A DNA stretch of 37,787 nucleotides from Syntrophomonas sp. (GCF_028707975.1 NZ_JAQVZX010000014.1:1-37787), one strand, 5' to 3'. Shown: positions 12,455 through 23,239, counted from the stretch's first letter. Translations and numbers: made by a program. The notes: generated from the sequence alone by a model not told the origin.

Positions 12455-13606
12455 ATGATAGGTGAACAATATTTGCTCTTACCCGGGCCTACACCCGTTC
12501 CCGAAAGAGTTGTCCGTGCTATGAGCCGACCCATGGTCAATCATCGTGGAAGTGAGTTTAAGGAAATTTTAATTAATGTAACAGACGGAATCAAACAAGT
12601 CTACCATACCCAGCATCAGGTTTTAATCTACCCGGCATCCGGTACGGGTGCGCTGGAAGCGGCGGTAGTTAATTTTATATCTCCCGGAGATAAAGTGCTG
12701 GCAGTCTCCATCGGCGTTTTCGGGGATCGCTTTGCCACTATTGCTCGGGAATTTGGTGCCCAGGTAGAGAAGCTGGACTTTCCCTGGGGAGAGCCCGCCG
12801 ATCCCCAGGTGGTTAAAGAAAGGCTGGAGCAGGATAAAAAGCAGGAAATAAAGGCGGTATTGATTACCCACAATGAGACTTCCACCGGGGTATTCAATGA
12901 TTTAGCCGCCATCAGAGCTGCTGTAGGCGAACACCCCGCCCTTTTTATGGTTGACGCCGTAAGCGGGTTAGCGGCCGTGGCGTTCAAAATGGATGAATGG
13001 AAACTGGACGTGGTTGCCAGTGGTTCCCAAAAAGCCTTTATGATTCCACCGGGATTGAGTTTCCTGGCCTTTAACGACCGGGCTTTAAGAGTACATAAGG
13101 AAAATAAAAACCACAAATATTATTGGGATGTCTCTTCCGGCCTTAAATACCTGGAAAAAGGCCAGACCCCTTATACACCAGCCATCTCACTATTCTATGG
13201 TCTGGAAGAAGCCCTGAAAATGATGCAGGAAGAAGGATTGGATAATATTCTTTTAAGACAGCTGAATTACCGGGAGATGGTTCGGGCAGCCTTAAAGGAA
13301 ATGGGATTAAAACTGCTGGCGGCAGATGATAATGCCTCCCCCGCCCTGACTTCGGTAATAGCACCTCAGGGAATAGGGGGCAATAAAATCCGCCAATATA
13401 TGAGGGAAAGATTTAATATAATCCTGGCCGGCGGGCAGCAGAGGCTGGATGATGTCATCTTCAGGATAGGCCATCTGGGTTATGTCCGGGAACTGGATCT
13501 CTTATCAGTGTTGGTAGCCCTGGAGATAACCCTGCTCAAGTCCGGTTACCCGATCGAACTGGGTAAGGGTATCAAAAAGGCTCAGGAGTACATTTCTGCC
13601 ACTTAA
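12455..13606 (+). CDS. Class V aminotransferase (serine/alanine-glyoxylate family; probable phosphoserine aminotransferase role)
   Basis: YLLLPGPTPVPERVVRAMSRPMVNHRG, PLP lysine GSQKAF; better start at 12455 after AAGGAGG than 12389; next to serA. Confidence 0.88.
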   Translation: MIGEQYLLLPGPTPVPERVVRAMSRPMVNHRGSEFKEILINVTDGIKQVYHTQHQVLIYPASGTGALEAAVVNFISPGDKVLAVSIGVFGDRFATIAREFGAQVEKLDFPWGEPADPQVVKERLEQDKKQEIKAVLITHNETSTGVFNDLAAIRAAVGEHPALFMVDAVSGLAAVAFKMDEWKLDVVASGSQKAFMIPPGLSFLAFNDRALRVHKENKNHKYYWDVSSGLKYLEKGQTPYTPAISLFYGLEEALKMMQEEGLDNILLRQLNYREMVRAALKEMGLKLLAADDNASPALTSVIAPQGIGGNKIRQYMRERFNIILAGGQQRLDDVIFRIGHLGYVRELDLLSVLVALEITLLKSGYPIELGKGIKKAQEYISAT

Positions 13607-13721
13607 TGCTTTTGCGGGCAGGAGTGAAGTGTTACTTTGACAAGCCGAATAAGCGACAACCAAGGGTAAACTCGGTCAAAGGAAGCATTTCTGGCGCCAA
13701 ACAACAGAAGGAGGAAGAAAC

Positions 13722-15314
13722 ATGGAAAGAAAAAAGGTTATAGTCAGTGAGCGCATAGCCGATGAAGGCATTGAACTGCTAAAGAGCGAATTGGCGGTAG
13801 ATTACCGGGACGGGATTTCCCGGGAAGACCTACTGGAGATTATTGAGCACTATGATGCCTTGATAGTAAGAAGCGTCACCCAGGTTGACGAAGAATTGAT
13901 CAGCCGGGGTAAACGACTCAAGATAGTTGGTCGTGCAGGCAATGGAATAGACAACATTGATGTAGATGTTTGTACCCGTTATGGAGTGATAGTAGCCAAT
14001 ACTCCGGATAGCAACACCATTTCTGCGGCTGAACAAACCATAAGCCTTTTGTTATCCTCCATTCGCAATACCGCCTGGGCCAGCGAGTATCTGAAAGGGG
14101 GAACCTGGGATCGCAAACCCTTCCGGGGAGTGGAACTCTATGGCAAAACTGTTGGCATTGTCGGCCTGGGAAGGATAGGCTCCATGGTAGCTACCCGCTT
14201 AAAGGCCTTTAACATGAGAGTTATTGCCTATGATCCGTATATATCCGATGAACGCTTTGCCCGCTTTGGGGCGGAAAAGAAGGAGAGCCTGGAAGAACTG
14301 GCCAAAGAGGCCGATTTCATTACCGTGCATACCCCTAGAAACGAAGAAACCATGCATATGATTGATGAACGAATACTTAGCCTGGCCAAAGAGGGCGTCC
14401 GGGTAGTTAACTGTGCCCGGGGGGGCATTATCAAGGAAGCAGCGCTATTAAAAGGACTGGAGTCCAAAAAGGTATTAAGTGCCGGGTTGGATGTTTTTGA
14501 GAAAGAACCAGCCGTTGACAACCCCTTGTTCAATTTAAAGAATGTGGTAGTAACGCCGCATTTGGGAGCGGACACTTTTGAAGCTCAGAAACGGGTGGGG
14601 GAAAACATTGCCGAGCAGGTCATTAAAGCTCTGAGAGGCGAAATTGTACCCAACCTGGTAAACTTACCGGCTATGCTGAAAGACGAGCTGGAATACCTGA
14701 AGCCCTATATTACCCTGGCGGAAAAGCTGGGCAATATCTATTACCAGATGGAAAAGGCAGCGGTCAGCCGGGTGGAGTTAACCTATAGTGGCCCCATCAG
14801 CAGCAATGAGACCGAAATTTTAACGGTAGCTTTCCTCAAAGGCTTGCTGGAGCCGGTCTTGGGGGATAAGGTCAGCTATGTTAACGCCCGTCTAATGTCA
14901 GAAGACCGGGGAATCAAGGTTTTTGACCATAAGGAAGAACAGAGTCCCAAAAGATATAAAAACCTTATCACGGCCAGGGTATTTGATCACGAGCATGAAT
15001 TGACCTTGGAAGGAACCCTTTCCCGAGCGCGATTTCCTCTCCTGGTTGAAATCAACGGCTATGAAACCGAAAGCAACCTGGAAGGATATCTGCTGGTGGT
15101 GGAAAATGAGGATAGACCTCGAGTAATCGGTCCTTTTGCCACGGCATTGGGAGATGAAGGAATAAATATCGCCGGGATGAAGGTGGCACGCAAGACCAAA
15201 GGGGAAAAGGCCATAATGATAATCAACGTGGATAATAAAGTGGAAGAACCGGTTCTGGAGAAATTGAGCCGGTTGGATGGAATGGTAGGAAAACCCATAC
15301 TGCTGCAGTTGTAG
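13722..15314 (+). CDS. serA: D-3-phosphoglycerate dehydrogenase
   Basis: GRAGNGIDNIDVD, VGIVGLGRIGSMVA, C-terminal ACT domain, 530 aa. Confidence 0.97.
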   Translation: MERKKVIVSERIADEGIELLKSELAVDYRDGISREDLLEIIEHYDALIVRSVTQVDEELISRGKRLKIVGRAGNGIDNIDVDVCTRYGVIVANTPDSNTISAAEQTISLLLSSIRNTAWASEYLKGGTWDRKPFRGVELYGKTVGIVGLGRIGSMVATRLKAFNMRVIAYDPYISDERFARFGAEKKESLEELAKEADFITVHTPRNEETMHMIDERILSLAKEGVRVVNCARGGIIKEAALLKGLESKKVLSAGLDVFEKEPAVDNPLFNLKNVVVTPHLGADTFEAQKRVGENIAEQVIKALRGEIVPNLVNLPAMLKDELEYLKPYITLAEKLGNIYYQMEKAAVSRVELTYSGPISSNETEILTVAFLKGLLEPVLGDKVSYVNARLMSEDRGIKVFDHKEEQSPKRYKNLITARVFDHEHELTLEGTLSRARFPLLVEINGYETESNLEGYLLVVENEDRPRVIGPFATALGDEGINIAGMKVARKTKGEKAIMIINVDNKVEEPVLEKLSRLDGMVGKPILLQL

Positions 15315-15349
15315 CAAAAGAAGTGAGGAGTAAGGGGTTAATATACTAA

Positions 15350-16783
<1,434 letters not shown>

Positions 16784-16856
16784 GCCCCCGGCTTTATTGA
16801 CAAGAAGAAAAGCCTGTGCTATACTTTCCTTTGCATTGCAGATGCAACCGCTATGT

Positions 16857-16946
16857 GGAGGGGTGTCCGAGCGGTTGAAGGAGGCGGTCTTGAAAACCGT
16901 TGAACCTTTACGGGTTCCGTGGGTTCGAATCCCACCTCCTCCGCCA
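16857..16946 (+). tRNA. tRNA-Ser (UGA)
   Basis: Class II tRNA; acceptor GGAGGGG/CTCCTCC, anticodon loop CTTGAAA, TTCGAAT, CCA encoded. Confidence 0.95.
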
Positions 16947-17073
16947 TTTAAGTAAATTGACTGTAACCTGGTAAAATAAATCAGCTTTTGACTGCATGAT
17001 TTTTGACCGGTCAGGCAAATATCATGAAAAAATTAAACAAACTGTGCCCAAATTAATAAATTAGATTTTATGT

Positions 17074-17167
17074 GGAGAGATGGCCGAGATGGCTGAAGGC
17101 GCTCGCCTGCTAAGCGAGTAGACGGCTAATAACTGTCTCGAGGGTTCGAATCCCTCTCTCTCCGCCA
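17074..17167 (+). tRNA. tRNA-Ser (GCU)
   Basis: GGAGAGA...TCTCTCC acceptor, anticodon loop CTGCTAA, long variable arm, CCA encoded. Confidence 0.95.
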
Positions 17168-17173
17168 TGAAAT

Positions 17174-17250
<77 letters not shown>

Positions 17251-17262
17251 TTTATAGCCTGC

Positions 17263-17284
17263 AAAGCCTGAAATTTCGGGCTTT
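17263..17284 (+). terminator. Terminator after tRNA cluster
   Basis: AAAGCCTGAAA/TTTCGGGCTTT stem-loop followed by Ts. Confidence 0.75.
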
Positions 17285-17499
17285 TTCTGTTGTGAGGGAA
17301 GGTATTTTGGGCCGGACTGGGTAATTAAGAATTCCTTAGTTTCGGGATTTATCTCTAAGGTGGGTAGCAGGAGGATAGCAAGAATATCAGGCTATAACAT
17401 TCGCCCTTCTGTGCTTAAGATATATGAAAAAGGCCAGTATGTAAGAACGGTACAAAGGGAGGCAGATAAGTTCTGTTTCCCTTTGTCATGCATGTCAAA

Positions 17500-17520
17500 G
17501 GGACGGTTCTCTTGTCATAA
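17500..17520 (+). repeat. Left 21-bp inverted repeat of RAYT element
   Basis: GGGACGGTTCTCTTGTCATAA, exact reverse complement of 18379-18399. Confidence 0.95.
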
Positions 17521-17580
17521 TCTGACCGGTATGGTAACATGGTGTTGGGAATAAAATCTAACTAAATTAGGAGAGTACAT

Positions 17581-18366
17581 ATGCCCAGACACCAGCGGAT
17601 ATTGAGTAAAACCGGAACGTATCATGTAATGATGCGAGGAAATGAAAGAAAGAACCTGTTTCTTGATGAAGAAGACAAACAGCGATTTCTTGAAACCCTG
17701 TTTGCCAAGAAAAAAGAAGCAGGTTTTTCTCTTTTTGCCTTTTGTTTAATGGACAATCACGTCCACCTGGTTATCCAGGAAGGCCAAGAGAGACTGGCAA
17801 CGACCATGAAACGAATCAACGCCAGTTATGCCTACTACTTCAATCAGAAATACAATCGGGTAGGTCACCTGTTTCAGGACCGTTTTAAAAGTGAGACCAT
17901 AGAAGACGAAAGATATCTGATGGCGGTTACCAGGTATATTCATAACAACCCGGTAAAAGCCGACATCGTTGAAAAAGCCGAAGATTACAAATGGAGCAGT
18001 TACAAATACTATTTAGCACCTGATAAGCCGGAATCAAGGAATATAAACACCGATGTTATTCTAAGCTCTATTTCCTTAGACCAAACACAAGCCATAAAAG
18101 AATTCAAAGACTTTTCATTGCAGAAAGATACGAATCAATTCATGGATATAAATGAGGATGAGGCATGGACATTGGAAGAGAGCAAGGTATATCTGGAGGA
18201 ATACCTGAAAAAAGAATGGTCTGGATATCAGATGCAGGAGTTGATGAAAAACAAGAATACGCGAAATGAAATCGTCCTACACATAAGGGAAAAAACCAAT
18301 CTCTCGATTCGAAAAACTGCTGACTTGTTAGGAATCACGCGAGGCAGCATCCAGTATCTGAAATAG
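17581..18366 (+). CDS. REP-associated tyrosine transposase (RAYT, Y1/IS200-like)
   Basis: TGTYHVMMRGNERKNLF, HUH motif MDNHVHLVI, YIHNNPVKA; C-terminal HTH-like region. Confidence 0.93.
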   Translation: MPRHQRILSKTGTYHVMMRGNERKNLFLDEEDKQRFLETLFAKKKEAGFSLFAFCLMDNHVHLVIQEGQERLATTMKRINASYAYYFNQKYNRVGHLFQDRFKSETIEDERYLMAVTRYIHNNPVKADIVEKAEDYKWSSYKYYLAPDKPESRNINTDVILSSISLDQTQAIKEFKDFSLQKDTNQFMDINEDEAWTLEESKVYLEEYLKKEWSGYQMQELMKNKNTRNEIVLHIREKTNLSIRKTADLLGITRGSIQYLK

Positions 18367-18378
18367 GGTATATCTGAA

Positions 18379-18399
18379 TTATGACAAGAGAACCGTCCC
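18379..18399 (-). repeat. Right 21-bp inverted repeat of RAYT element
   Basis: TTATGACAAGAGAACCGTCCC. Confidence 0.95.
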
Positions 18400-18532
18400 C
18401 AATATATACATGGCCCTATTGATTATAACTCGGCCCTGGCCATTTATTCCGCCGCAATGAACTGCGAAAGAAAGCTTTGCGGCGGCAACTAAATCACATA
18501 CTTTATTTAATAAATCGAGAGGATGATAAGCA

Positions 18533-18911
18533 ATGGCTCAAAAAACATTTACCATTGATTCTTTTCCCCCGGGTTACTATATGTCCTGGTTTGTTACCTC
18601 CCAGGCGGCTTATTCGGTTAATGCCAGGCTATTTGACGGCGCCAAGCAAGTATTTTAACAAGACAAAAATGAGCACCGATATCGAACCGCCTCTGGCTCA
18701 GGGGGCGGCTTTCATTCAGAGCAACGGGCTTAAACTATCCATTGATGTACCCCAATCCTCCAGCCTGGACAGTAGTATTAATACTTACGCCATTACCACC
18801 GATACCGGCTCTATAGTGGGCTATGGCTACAATATCTGCATTGAGGACAGTAATGACAAGGATTATAACGATGTGTGCGTTGCGCTGGTAGCCTGGCGCA
18901 ATAAGGGGTAA
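18533..18911 (+). pseudogene. Frameshifted small beta-sandwich-like protein with EDSNDKDYND motif
   Basis: Frame 1 from ATG 18533 (MAQKTFTIDSFPPGYYMSWFVTSQAAYSVNARLFDGAKQVF*) continues in another frame (NKTKMSTDIEPP...CVALVAWRNKG*) if one T of TTTT at 18653-18656 is removed. Confidence 0.65.
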
Positions 18912-19017
18912 GCTGAAAACAGCATCTTCCTGCCGGAATAATAACCAGCAACGGAGGCCAAACGATTTCCAACCTTTTGGCGCTGAGGCAAAACAAACTG
19001 GGAAGGGGGTGTATAAT

Positions 19018-19221
19018 ATGCCGGTAATAACTGTGGATATTGGACAGATGCCCGGAAAGCAGAAGCCGCTGCTTATTAAACAATTAAGCTGTAGCGCTGC
19101 CGAGATAACAGGAATCCCATTAAGTGCTTTTACTGTAGTTATCCACGAACTGCCCGATGAAAATATTGGTATCGGAGCGAAAACAGTAACTGAAATGAAG
19201 GCAGAGGCGCGCGGAGGTTAA
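19018..19221 (+). CDS. 4-oxalocrotonate tautomerase-like protein
   Basis: MPVITVDIGQMPGKQKPLLIKQLS...; Pro1 after initiator Met; RBS GGAAGGGGG. Confidence 0.8.
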   Translation: MPVITVDIGQMPGKQKPLLIKQLSCSAAEITGIPLSAFTVVIHELPDENIGIGAKTVTEMKAEARGG

Positions 19222-19330
19222 TTCCGGAGTTCCCCCCGCTTATTGCCCTGATTGGAAGGCTAGACAATTGCTTTTCGAATAGAGGGATGAGTAAAAACCG
19301 TGATTATCATGGTATCATAGTGAATATTAG

Positions 19331-19537
19331 TCAGCGCAACAAGAGCATTTTTGCGCGGCTGAAGATATTATTGAGTATATCGATACCCGAACAGACTGCA
19401 ATACAATTATAGAGATTACCATGTTCGAGGGCCGTAACCGGGCCGCCAAAGCAGAACTCTATTCAGCTATCTGTCGTAATCTGGAAACCAACCCTGGCAT
19501 ACTGGCTAATGATATAGATAATTATAGTTTCCTATAA
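19331..19537 (+). pseudogene. Tautomerase-family gene remnant
   Basis: Open frame EDIIEYIDTRTDCNTIIEITMFEGRNRAAKAELYSAICRNLETNPGILANDI..., no start, lacks C-terminus. Confidence 0.6.
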
Positions 19538-19544
19538 AGCCATA

Positions 19545-19590
19545 AAAGGCGCCTTGAATCTCCACTTTACTGGAGTTTCAAAGCGCCTTT
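19545..19590 (+). terminator. Long stem-loop, probable terminator
   Basis: AAAGGCGCCTTGAATCTCCA...TGGAGTTTCAAAGCGCCTTT. Confidence 0.65.
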
Positions 19591-20069
19591 GCTTTAACTG
19601 GGTTTAATAAACGGGCCGGGACAGAAGAAAACCACCTGCCATAATTAAAAGCCTGTTCCCCTTATGAGAAACAGGCTCCATTGCCCAGTTGTTATATTGA
19701 TTTTTACATTTGAAATAGTCTTCTATGACTATGGTTTATTTTAGTTTGCTGCTGCCTTGCTGTCAATACAATACCCATAGGTATACAGTATTTTGCCCAA
19801 TTGATCACCCCCCAAGCTCGCACCCAGCAGGGCCGCTTCCTCGGTATCGGTCAGGAACAGGGGCTGGTAATTGAATAAGCTAAACGACTGTTAGCCGACT
19901 TGGGGTATTTAAGCCCGGGTCGGATTGTTCGTCGGTCAATACCAGGAAAAAAGAAAATGGATATCTGGATGCTACCAAGCCTAAATAGGCAAATGGACTA
20001 TTTGAATTGCTTTTGTACGTACAATATCATATGATAGTATTAAAAAGAACGAGAACGGAAGTGGATTTC

Positions 20070-20375
20070 ATGCGAAAATCATCAAATCTTTATGTGCGCA
20101 TTGAACCAGATGTAAAAGAACAGGCGGAAAAGGTGTTTGATAGTCTGGGAATCTCAATGTCAAATGCTGTAGGTCTTTTCTTAAAGCAAGTGGTTATTAA
20201 TCAGGCGATACCTTTTGAATTAAGATTAGCACCGGCTAAAATTAAATCTGTCGCTACCATGACCGAGGTAGAATTTAATGCAGAATTAGAGAAAGGGTAT
20301 GCTGATTATTTGGCAGGCAAAGGTCGTCCTACGGAGGAAGTATTTTCGGATATTCGAAAAGGACTGAATGCATGA
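20070..20375 (+). CDS. Type II antitoxin, RelB/DinJ family
   Basis: LYVRIEPDVKEQAEKVFDSLGISMSNAVGLFLKQVV; start at 20070 preferred over 20007. Confidence 0.9.
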   Translation: MRKSSNLYVRIEPDVKEQAEKVFDSLGISMSNAVGLFLKQVVINQAIPFELRLAPAKIKSVATMTEVEFNAELEKGYADYLAGKGRPTEEVFSDIRKGLNA

Positions 20376-20686
20376 GACAGTACGCGATAATTATTACGCC
20401 TGCTGCAGAAAATGATCTGCAGCAGGCTTTTTCTTATATTGCTACTGAATTATTAGAACCGCAAACAGCTGTCAACCTGTGTGATAGAATTGAACAGGAA
20501 ATCTTAAAATTGTGCACCATGCCAAACAGACATGCGCCATACAAGAAAGAACCTTGGTTCTCAAGAGGAGTGCGATTCTTCCCCGTTGGTAACTTTCTTA
20601 TTTTTTACATTACAAGAAAGTCCGATTGTACAGTGCACGTTCTTCGTGTGATGTATGGCGGAAGAAATGTGGAAAAACAATTATAA
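20372..20686 (+). CDS. Type II toxin, RelE/ParE family
   Basis: ITPAAENDLQQAFSYIATELLEPQTA...RVMYGGRN; ATGA overlap with the antitoxin. Confidence 0.9.
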   Translation: MRQYAIIITPAAENDLQQAFSYIATELLEPQTAVNLCDRIEQEILKLCTMPNRHAPYKKEPWFSRGVRFFPVGNFLIFYITRKSDCTVHVLRVMYGGRNVEKQL

Positions 20687-20701
20687 GTTGATAAGTTGGT
20701 G

Positions 20702-21025
20702 TCAGGCACCGAAAGTACTTTCGATCTCTGCTGCCACGCTGTTATCAAGCAGGGCAATGTGGAGCATGTAGTCATCATCCAATACCTGGCGGGAAACGCC
20801 TAAGGCTTCAGGTACAAAACCGACTGCGCCGATGCCGCCGCTTTTGCCATTGCCGCGGTTGTTCATCTGTACCGAAGGCTCAAAGATGTTTTTTCCGGTG
20901 ACCGGAATTGAGCTGATAAATCCGGTAACTCCACAGCCGCCTTCCTCTTCCGTGTTAGGGGCCAGCGGCGGTACCTGACGTAAGAGCTTACTACGCGATT
21001 CTAATATTTTGTCAGCTTTATCCAT
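20702..21025 (-). pseudogene. N-terminal fragment of class II glutamine amidotransferase (GltB1-type glutamate synthase domain)
   Basis: EEEGGCGVTGFISSIPVTGKNIFEPSVQMNNRGNGKSGGIGAVGFVPEALG, ends at 107 aa next to a GGTGTCAGGCACC motif. Confidence 0.65.
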
Positions 21026-21265
21026 GTTAATCCAACTCCGTTTATTTACTGTAATCGATATGTTCCAGCAGGTCTGTACGGCTTACTATGAAGTTAATGT
21101 GTATCGATAATGCTAATCTCAATTACATACTCATCACATAAAATCTTTGTTTTAAAACCATTTTTCAAAGGGTTATCTATAGCCCCAGATCAAATGACCA
21201 TCAAATATCACGCCCTTTTAAAGTTATATACAAAACTCACTTCGAAAAAATTATATTGTATTAAC

Positions 21266-21580
21266 TCAACTTTCGTAGCAGAAATTGCTGAACAACCTCT
21301 GGATATATAGGGGTTGTGACGTAATCCAGAACATCACTTGACATGAAACAATTTTAGCTAGTTCTTTGGGAACATAATCAAGCAACATCATGCAGTAATA
21401 CATTAACTGCCTTAAGGCTGTTGCATAGTCTAAATCTTGTATCTCTTCGCAGAGAAGGAAGAATAGTTCTCCAAAACTGCGTAAATCTTGATTGTGACGA
21501 CGTTCCCACTCTAACAGAATATATCGGGTGAAAACTATCGTTGTATGGGCAATTTTGGATTTCGTTAATAACCTTTTCAT
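21266..21580 (-). pseudogene. C-terminal remnant of IS4-type DDE transposase
   Basis: KIAHTTIVFTRYILLEWERRHNQDLRSFGELFFLLCEEIQDLDYATALRQLM; no catalytic N-terminal part upstream. Confidence 0.75.
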
Positions 21581-21896
21581 ACGGATCGATTTGATGTAAC
21601 ATGATATTGTGCATCATTTCTACGTTTGGCCGTGTTTTTGTGCTTATTAACATTTTACCAAACGGGGATGCACTTTTGGCGTCAATATGGGTTTTTTTAA
21701 TGATTATTAATCCCGATGACTAGAGCAGAAAAACGGCAAGAGAAACGGGCCCAAGAAGAAGAACTCAAACTAAAAGCGTTAGAGGCTCAAGGATTTAAGA
21801 TTTCCAGAGAAAAGTAATCTTATAATCAATGCCGCATGATTTTATAAAATGGCGACTTAAAACAATCCTAAATAATAAAGGCAAAGAGGTCATACA

Positions 21897-22416
21897 GTGA
21901 AAAGAGCAGAAAAAAAGGATTTAATACGATTGCGATTTATTGTTGGATATTTAGGTGAACAGCTCAAGCCAGCCTGGTGGAATAGTTCTTTTTTTGCACC
22001 CGGTAGTACAGCGTTTCTTGCTCCGATATTTTCGAAAACGACTATACTTGCTCAATATCATGGATTACAGGAGGCGGCAAGCAAAATTCACGATGAGCGC
22101 ATTGGTATCGGTACCAGCGTATTTCACTTGTTTCGTCTGCCTGATGTTATTGAGAGGGAACTGCATTATTTCATAAGGGATAGTGAAAATATGGGGGGGG
22201 CTTGTAAAAGAGCTTACCAGCACATCTGACGCCCTTAATGCTTTGGCATCATTTGGGGATAGTGAATCTCGTCAGGCTGTGGGTCCGGTGCGAATCGGGG
22301 GGCATTTAGATCTAGGGAAAACAGACAGCTGGCGAACTACTGCCACATATTATCAACAGGCGTTTGAGAATCAAAAGCAAATTTTTCCTTACTTAATTAT
22401 TGTTATTTTATTTTAA
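21897..22416 (+). pseudogene. BrxE-like protein, split by frameshift at a G8 tract
   Basis: LRFIVGYLGEQLKPAWWNSSFF...HDERIGIGTSVFHLFRLPDVIERELH, then other frame GGLVKELTSTSDALNALASFGDS...; one fewer G in 22193-22200 joins them. Confidence 0.6.
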
Positions 22417-22449
22417 TTTATGTTATTTTATAAGAAGGAGAGGGATAAC

Positions 22450-22776
22450 TTGTCGTTCCCTATTACCTGGGTAAAGGCACTGGCTAAAGCCAACCGTATT
22501 CATGTGTCTGCCCATGCCTTTGACCGCATGGGTGAAAGAATGATTCCATTAGATGATGTAATGCGGGCTATTGAATATGGAGAGGTTATCGAAATACAAG
22601 ACGGCCCCTGGCATTTTGATGTTAAGGTATTGTTCCAAAAGGCAACCCCGGATAAACCGCAATTTTATGTCGTTGTAGCGGCCAGTTATCCTGAAGCAGA
22701 GATTGTGACCGTAATTTTGCCAGATGATGATGAATGGGAACTATGCGGGACTATGCTAAGGAGGAAAAAACAATGA
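22450..22776 (+). CDS. DUF4258 domain protein, probable toxin (TTG start after AAGGAGAGG; ORF opens at 22420)
   Basis: IHVSAHAFDRMGERMIPLDDVMRAIEYGEVIEIQDG; overlaps downstream antitoxin-like gene. Confidence 0.8.
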   Translation: MSFPITWVKALAKANRIHVSAHAFDRMGERMIPLDDVMRAIEYGEVIEIQDGPWHFDVKVLFQKATPDKPQFYVVVAASYPEAEIVTVILPDDDEWELCGTMLRRKKQ

Positions 22777-23207
22777 AATGTGTCTATTGTAATAAGGAAA
22801 TGGATTCTGTCGTAACCGCGCATGAAGCAAAATGGGGAAAATATCGCCTATTATTAGATGGTATAAATCTATATAAATGCCCCGATTGTGGGCGGAAGGT
22901 ATTTAGTCCCGAGGAAGCTGCTATGGTGCAGAATCTTACTAAGGCCTTGGCTGAAAATTTATCAGGAAATAAACCGGATTTCTTAAACATTCTGGAGGTA
23001 GCTGATATTTTAAGAGTAAGCAAACAAACGGTTTATAACATGATTCGCGATGGAAGAATTAATGCATTTAAGTGTGGCCGGGAATGGCGGTTTAGAAAAG
23101 AAGATATTCTAGACTCCATAGAAGGTAATTATAATGTCGCTGCCCGGGGAGATACAGTTTCTACCAAAGTTCCAGAGTTAGTCAGAGAATTATTAGGTCA
23201 AAAATAG
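22773..23207 (+). CDS. YgiT-type zinc finger plus excisionase-type HTH, probable antitoxin
   Basis: MKCVYCNKEMD...YKCPDCGRKVF zinc finger; DILRVSKQTVYNMIRDGRINAFKCGREWRFRKEDI HTH; ATGA overlap. Confidence 0.85.
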   Translation: MKCVYCNKEMDSVVTAHEAKWGKYRLLLDGINLYKCPDCGRKVFSPEEAAMVQNLTKALAENLSGNKPDFLNILEVADILRVSKQTVYNMIRDGRINAFKCGREWRFRKEDILDSIEGNYNVAARGDTVSTKVPELVRELLGQK

Positions 23208-23239
23208 AGGGTATATTATGAAGAAAACATTCTCAATCC

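Noticed and set aside
21378-21653. Minus-strand 91-aa ORF
   Set aside because: Overlaps the transposase remnant in another frame and shows no recognisable transposase motif.
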